Source: DASUAS01 sp963809795 (lineage in GTDB: Bacteria; Actinomycetota; Acidimicrobiia; IMCC26256; DASPTH01). Taken from it: 64,000 bases of DNA. Made by a program: the position numbers and the translations under genes. Location of the stretch: contig CAWELN010000027.1 of assembly GCA_963809795.1 (NCBI GenBank), positions 117,747-181,746 of the forward strand, read 5' to 3'. Below the pieces are notes generated by a model. The model saw only the letters and a list, made by a program, of their open reading frames with translations, ran no database searches and was not told where the DNA came from. Shown one piece after another: positions 63,021 to 64,000 of this stretch; the first letter of the stretch is position 1; each line of letters begins with the position of its first letter.

Positions 63021-63182
63021 ATCGGGCGCGCGCCTGGCTGATGGCGCTTGGCACCGGGTTGGCACCGAACGTGCCTGTCAACTGCGTTGTCGGGCGTTCA
63101 GCGAGTGGGCCCACGTCCTTCGATCAGCGACGTGACCTGCCCACATGGACCGTCCATCACGGAAAAGAAACAGGGGAGGCTT

Positions 63183-63225
63183 CTTTTAACCCGCAGGTTC
63201 AGGGTTCGAGTCCCTGGCGGCCCAC
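63183..63225 (+). repeat. Right attachment repeat (tRNA-Lys 3' half copy)
   Basis: 43 bp identical to 53333-53375, covering anticodon loop to tRNA 3' end plus 1 nt. Without a 5' half it cannot be a functional tRNA. Marks the right junction of the island. Confidence 0.85.
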
Positions 63226-63508
63226 AAGCTCCCGTACGGCTTCCGGGCGTCGTGGTCACGGATTGGTCACAGATTCTCGCCGACCCCTCTGCGAGCGCCT
63301 CCGCGCAGGCGAGGTCGTGGATCACATTCTCAGCAGCGTTCGCAGCCTTTGACGGACGGCCGAGGACGCGCGCCGGAACCTGCGGATCTGTCGAGCCTCG
63401 ACGCGCGTGGCTCAGACGAACATGAAACCGCGGCTCAACCTGTCGCGCAGCCAGTCGAGCGCTTGGCGAATGCTCGTAGTGGCAGGGGCCATCGTTGTCG
63501 GCAGGATG
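63226..63508. other. Gap right of the island
   Basis: 283 nt. No gene with family support; a short 40-codon frame at 63423 is not backed by motif or ribosome-binding site. No integrase motif (R...HxxR...Y) could be found. Confidence 0.5.
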
Positions 63509-63796
63509 TCATACCGAGGCGAGCACCTCCCGTACCGACACTGATCGGACCGTCACGCCCTCGGGGGCGTCTTCCATCGGTGGTTCGCCGACTTTGAACA
63601 TGGAGGCCGCTTGACGCGCTTGGTCTTCGGTGTCGAACACGACGACAGAAACACCGGCGCCGTCTTCGGGAGCGAGCCAATAGCCGCCCTTTGCGCCATG
63701 CTCGCGCGCGCTCGGCGCCGCTTGTTCAGGAAGTCGCTTCCGTGCCTCTGCAACGTGGGACTCGTTGGCGTTGACCTCGACGAGTACTGCGTACAT
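63509..63796 (-). CDS. Small hypothetical protein (possible dimeric alpha-beta barrel)
   Basis: 95 aa. MYAVLVEVNANESHVAEARK opens as a ferredoxin-like strand-helix; YWLAPEDGAGVSVVVFDTED and EGVTVRSVSVREVLASV supply further strands. This is the look of antibiotic-biosynthesis-monooxygenase-like or stress-response dimeric barrels, but no heme or catalytic residue can be named. ATG at 63796 has AAGGAGGTG 6 nt upstream, an excellent site. Confidence 0.72.
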   Translation of the reverse strand: MYAVLVEVNANESHVAEARKRLPEQAAPSAREHGAKGGYWLAPEDGAGVSVVVFDTEDQARQAASMFKVGEPPMEDAPEGVTVRSVSVREVLASV

Positions 63797-63947
63797 GCCG
63801 ACACCTCCTTCAGTTCGACCTGCGAAAAGCGTGACAGCCGAGCAGCCAATGGGCAAGAGGCGCGCTTCCGCTCCACGACCACGTCGAAGGCACCGAGCGT
63901 TGCGGGCTGCGTCCGATGTGTCGTCCGCGCAATTCGTCGTTCGGCCG

Positions 63948-64000
63948 TCAGGTGGCGGCCCGCAGGTCGGCGGCCCGCAGGGCTGCGACCAGACGAGGGG
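63948..64000 (-). CDS. Possible 3' end of a gene continuing past the window
   Basis: The last 53 nt on the minus strand read RLVAALRAADLRAAT then stop at 63948-63950, an Ala/Leu/Arg helix typical of protein C-termini in this genome. Too short to identify. Confidence 0.3.
   Translation of the reverse strand, partial: PRLVAALRAADLRAAT

Larger units (their letters stand above)
53333..63225. mobile_element. tRNA-Lys-integrated metal-homeostasis island (about 9.8 kb, no integrase recognised)
   Basis: Bounded by exact 43-bp direct repeats of the tRNA-Lys 3' half (53333-53375 and 63183-63225), the classic outcome of tyrosine-recombinase integration at a tRNA. Contents: Kelch lipoprotein, YibE/F protein, two metal permeases, metal ATPase, metal-binding lipoprotein, Fur/Zur regulator, CopC-CopD protein, truncated YcnI. 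No recombinase, relaxase or phage gene is identified. The YcnI gene lacks its 5' part beside the right repeat, so a deletion there may have removed the integrase. Confidence 0.75.

Noticed and set aside
63183..63225. Second tRNA-Lys gene
   Set aside because: Only the 3' half is present; no acceptor 5' strand, D-arm or complete anticodon stem upstream.
53333..63225. Prophage
   Set aside because: No capsid, terminase, portal, lysis or replication genes; content is metal transport and regulation.
63098..63508. Integrase remnant next to the right repeat
   Set aside because: Frames here show no R/HxxR/Y motif; part of the apparent protein is just the translated tRNA copy.
1..64000. CRISPR array
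   Set aside because: No series of regularly spaced identical repeats of 20-40 bp was seen; only short tandem duplications.

Overview
The window is a stretch of very GC-rich chromosome with dense coding on both strands. It reads as Actinomycetota, plausibly an acidimicrobial or other non-Streptomyces soil/water lineage. Family evidence is an F420-type luciferase-like oxidoreductase, a mycobacterial-type SAM methyltransferase, a DUF222/HNH (13E12-like) gene with an actinobacterial LexA box, a SARP-type regulator, cytochrome P450s and PF04909 amidohydrolases. No rRNA, CRISPR array, replication origin or phage structural gene is seen. Only one intact tRNA is present (Lys, TTT).

Layout. 1-10.5 kb is an oxidative catabolism block: an aldehyde dehydrogenase cut by the window edge, two GMC oxidoreductases, an SDR, an amidohydrolase, an FAD oxidoreductase and an LLM oxidoreductase, interrupted by a LexA-controlled HNH gene. 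10.5-18 kb carries regulator-transporter pairs: ArsR with a DHA2 MFS exporter, TetR with an NmrA-type reductase, and TetR with a DrrAB-type ABC exporter; each TetR pair has a palindrome in the divergent gap. 18-26.6 kb holds CYTH-CHAD, COQ4-like, a decayed HNH copy, an unrecognised three-gene operon, and an ATPase-TPR-cyclase/GNAT/tautomerase operon. 26.7-43.7 kb holds a SARP/NB-ARC regulator, a glycoside hydrolase, VOC, a nuclease-fold-like unknown, an SQR-like flavoprotein, a cysteine-dioxygenase-like cupin, OtsA, a second amidohydrolase, an LPG-flippase-type protein, two ABC-2 systems and a methyltransferase. 43.9-49 kb looks less GC-rich by eye and holds small genes, a truncated TetR relic with a surviving double operator, and a DegP-like protease. 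49.3-53.2 kb is a P450/SDR/P450 cluster.

53.3-63.2 kb is the most distinctive part. The 3' half of the tRNA-Lys gene (53333-53375) is repeated exactly over 43 bp at 63183-63225. The enclosed 9.8 kb is almost purely metal handling: a YibE/F protein with a His-rich N-terminus, a complete zinc/manganese-type ABC importer (two permeases, ATPase, lipoprotein binding protein), a divergent Fur/Zur regulator, a CopC-CopD (YcnJ-like) protein, a 5'-truncated YcnI and a Kelch lipoprotein. I recognise no integrase, so it reads as a stranded tRNA-integrated metal-acquisition island.

A caution for every reader: at least twelve single-base reading-frame breaks interrupt otherwise well-conserved proteins (MFS, cyclase x2, SARP, YbaK, isoprenylcysteine methyltransferase-like, protease, YcnJ x4, YcnI). 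A missing start codon in the first GMC gene could be a thirteenth. The protein resumes cleanly after each break, which looks more like consensus indel errors than decay, although the YcnI and HNH relics are truly truncated.
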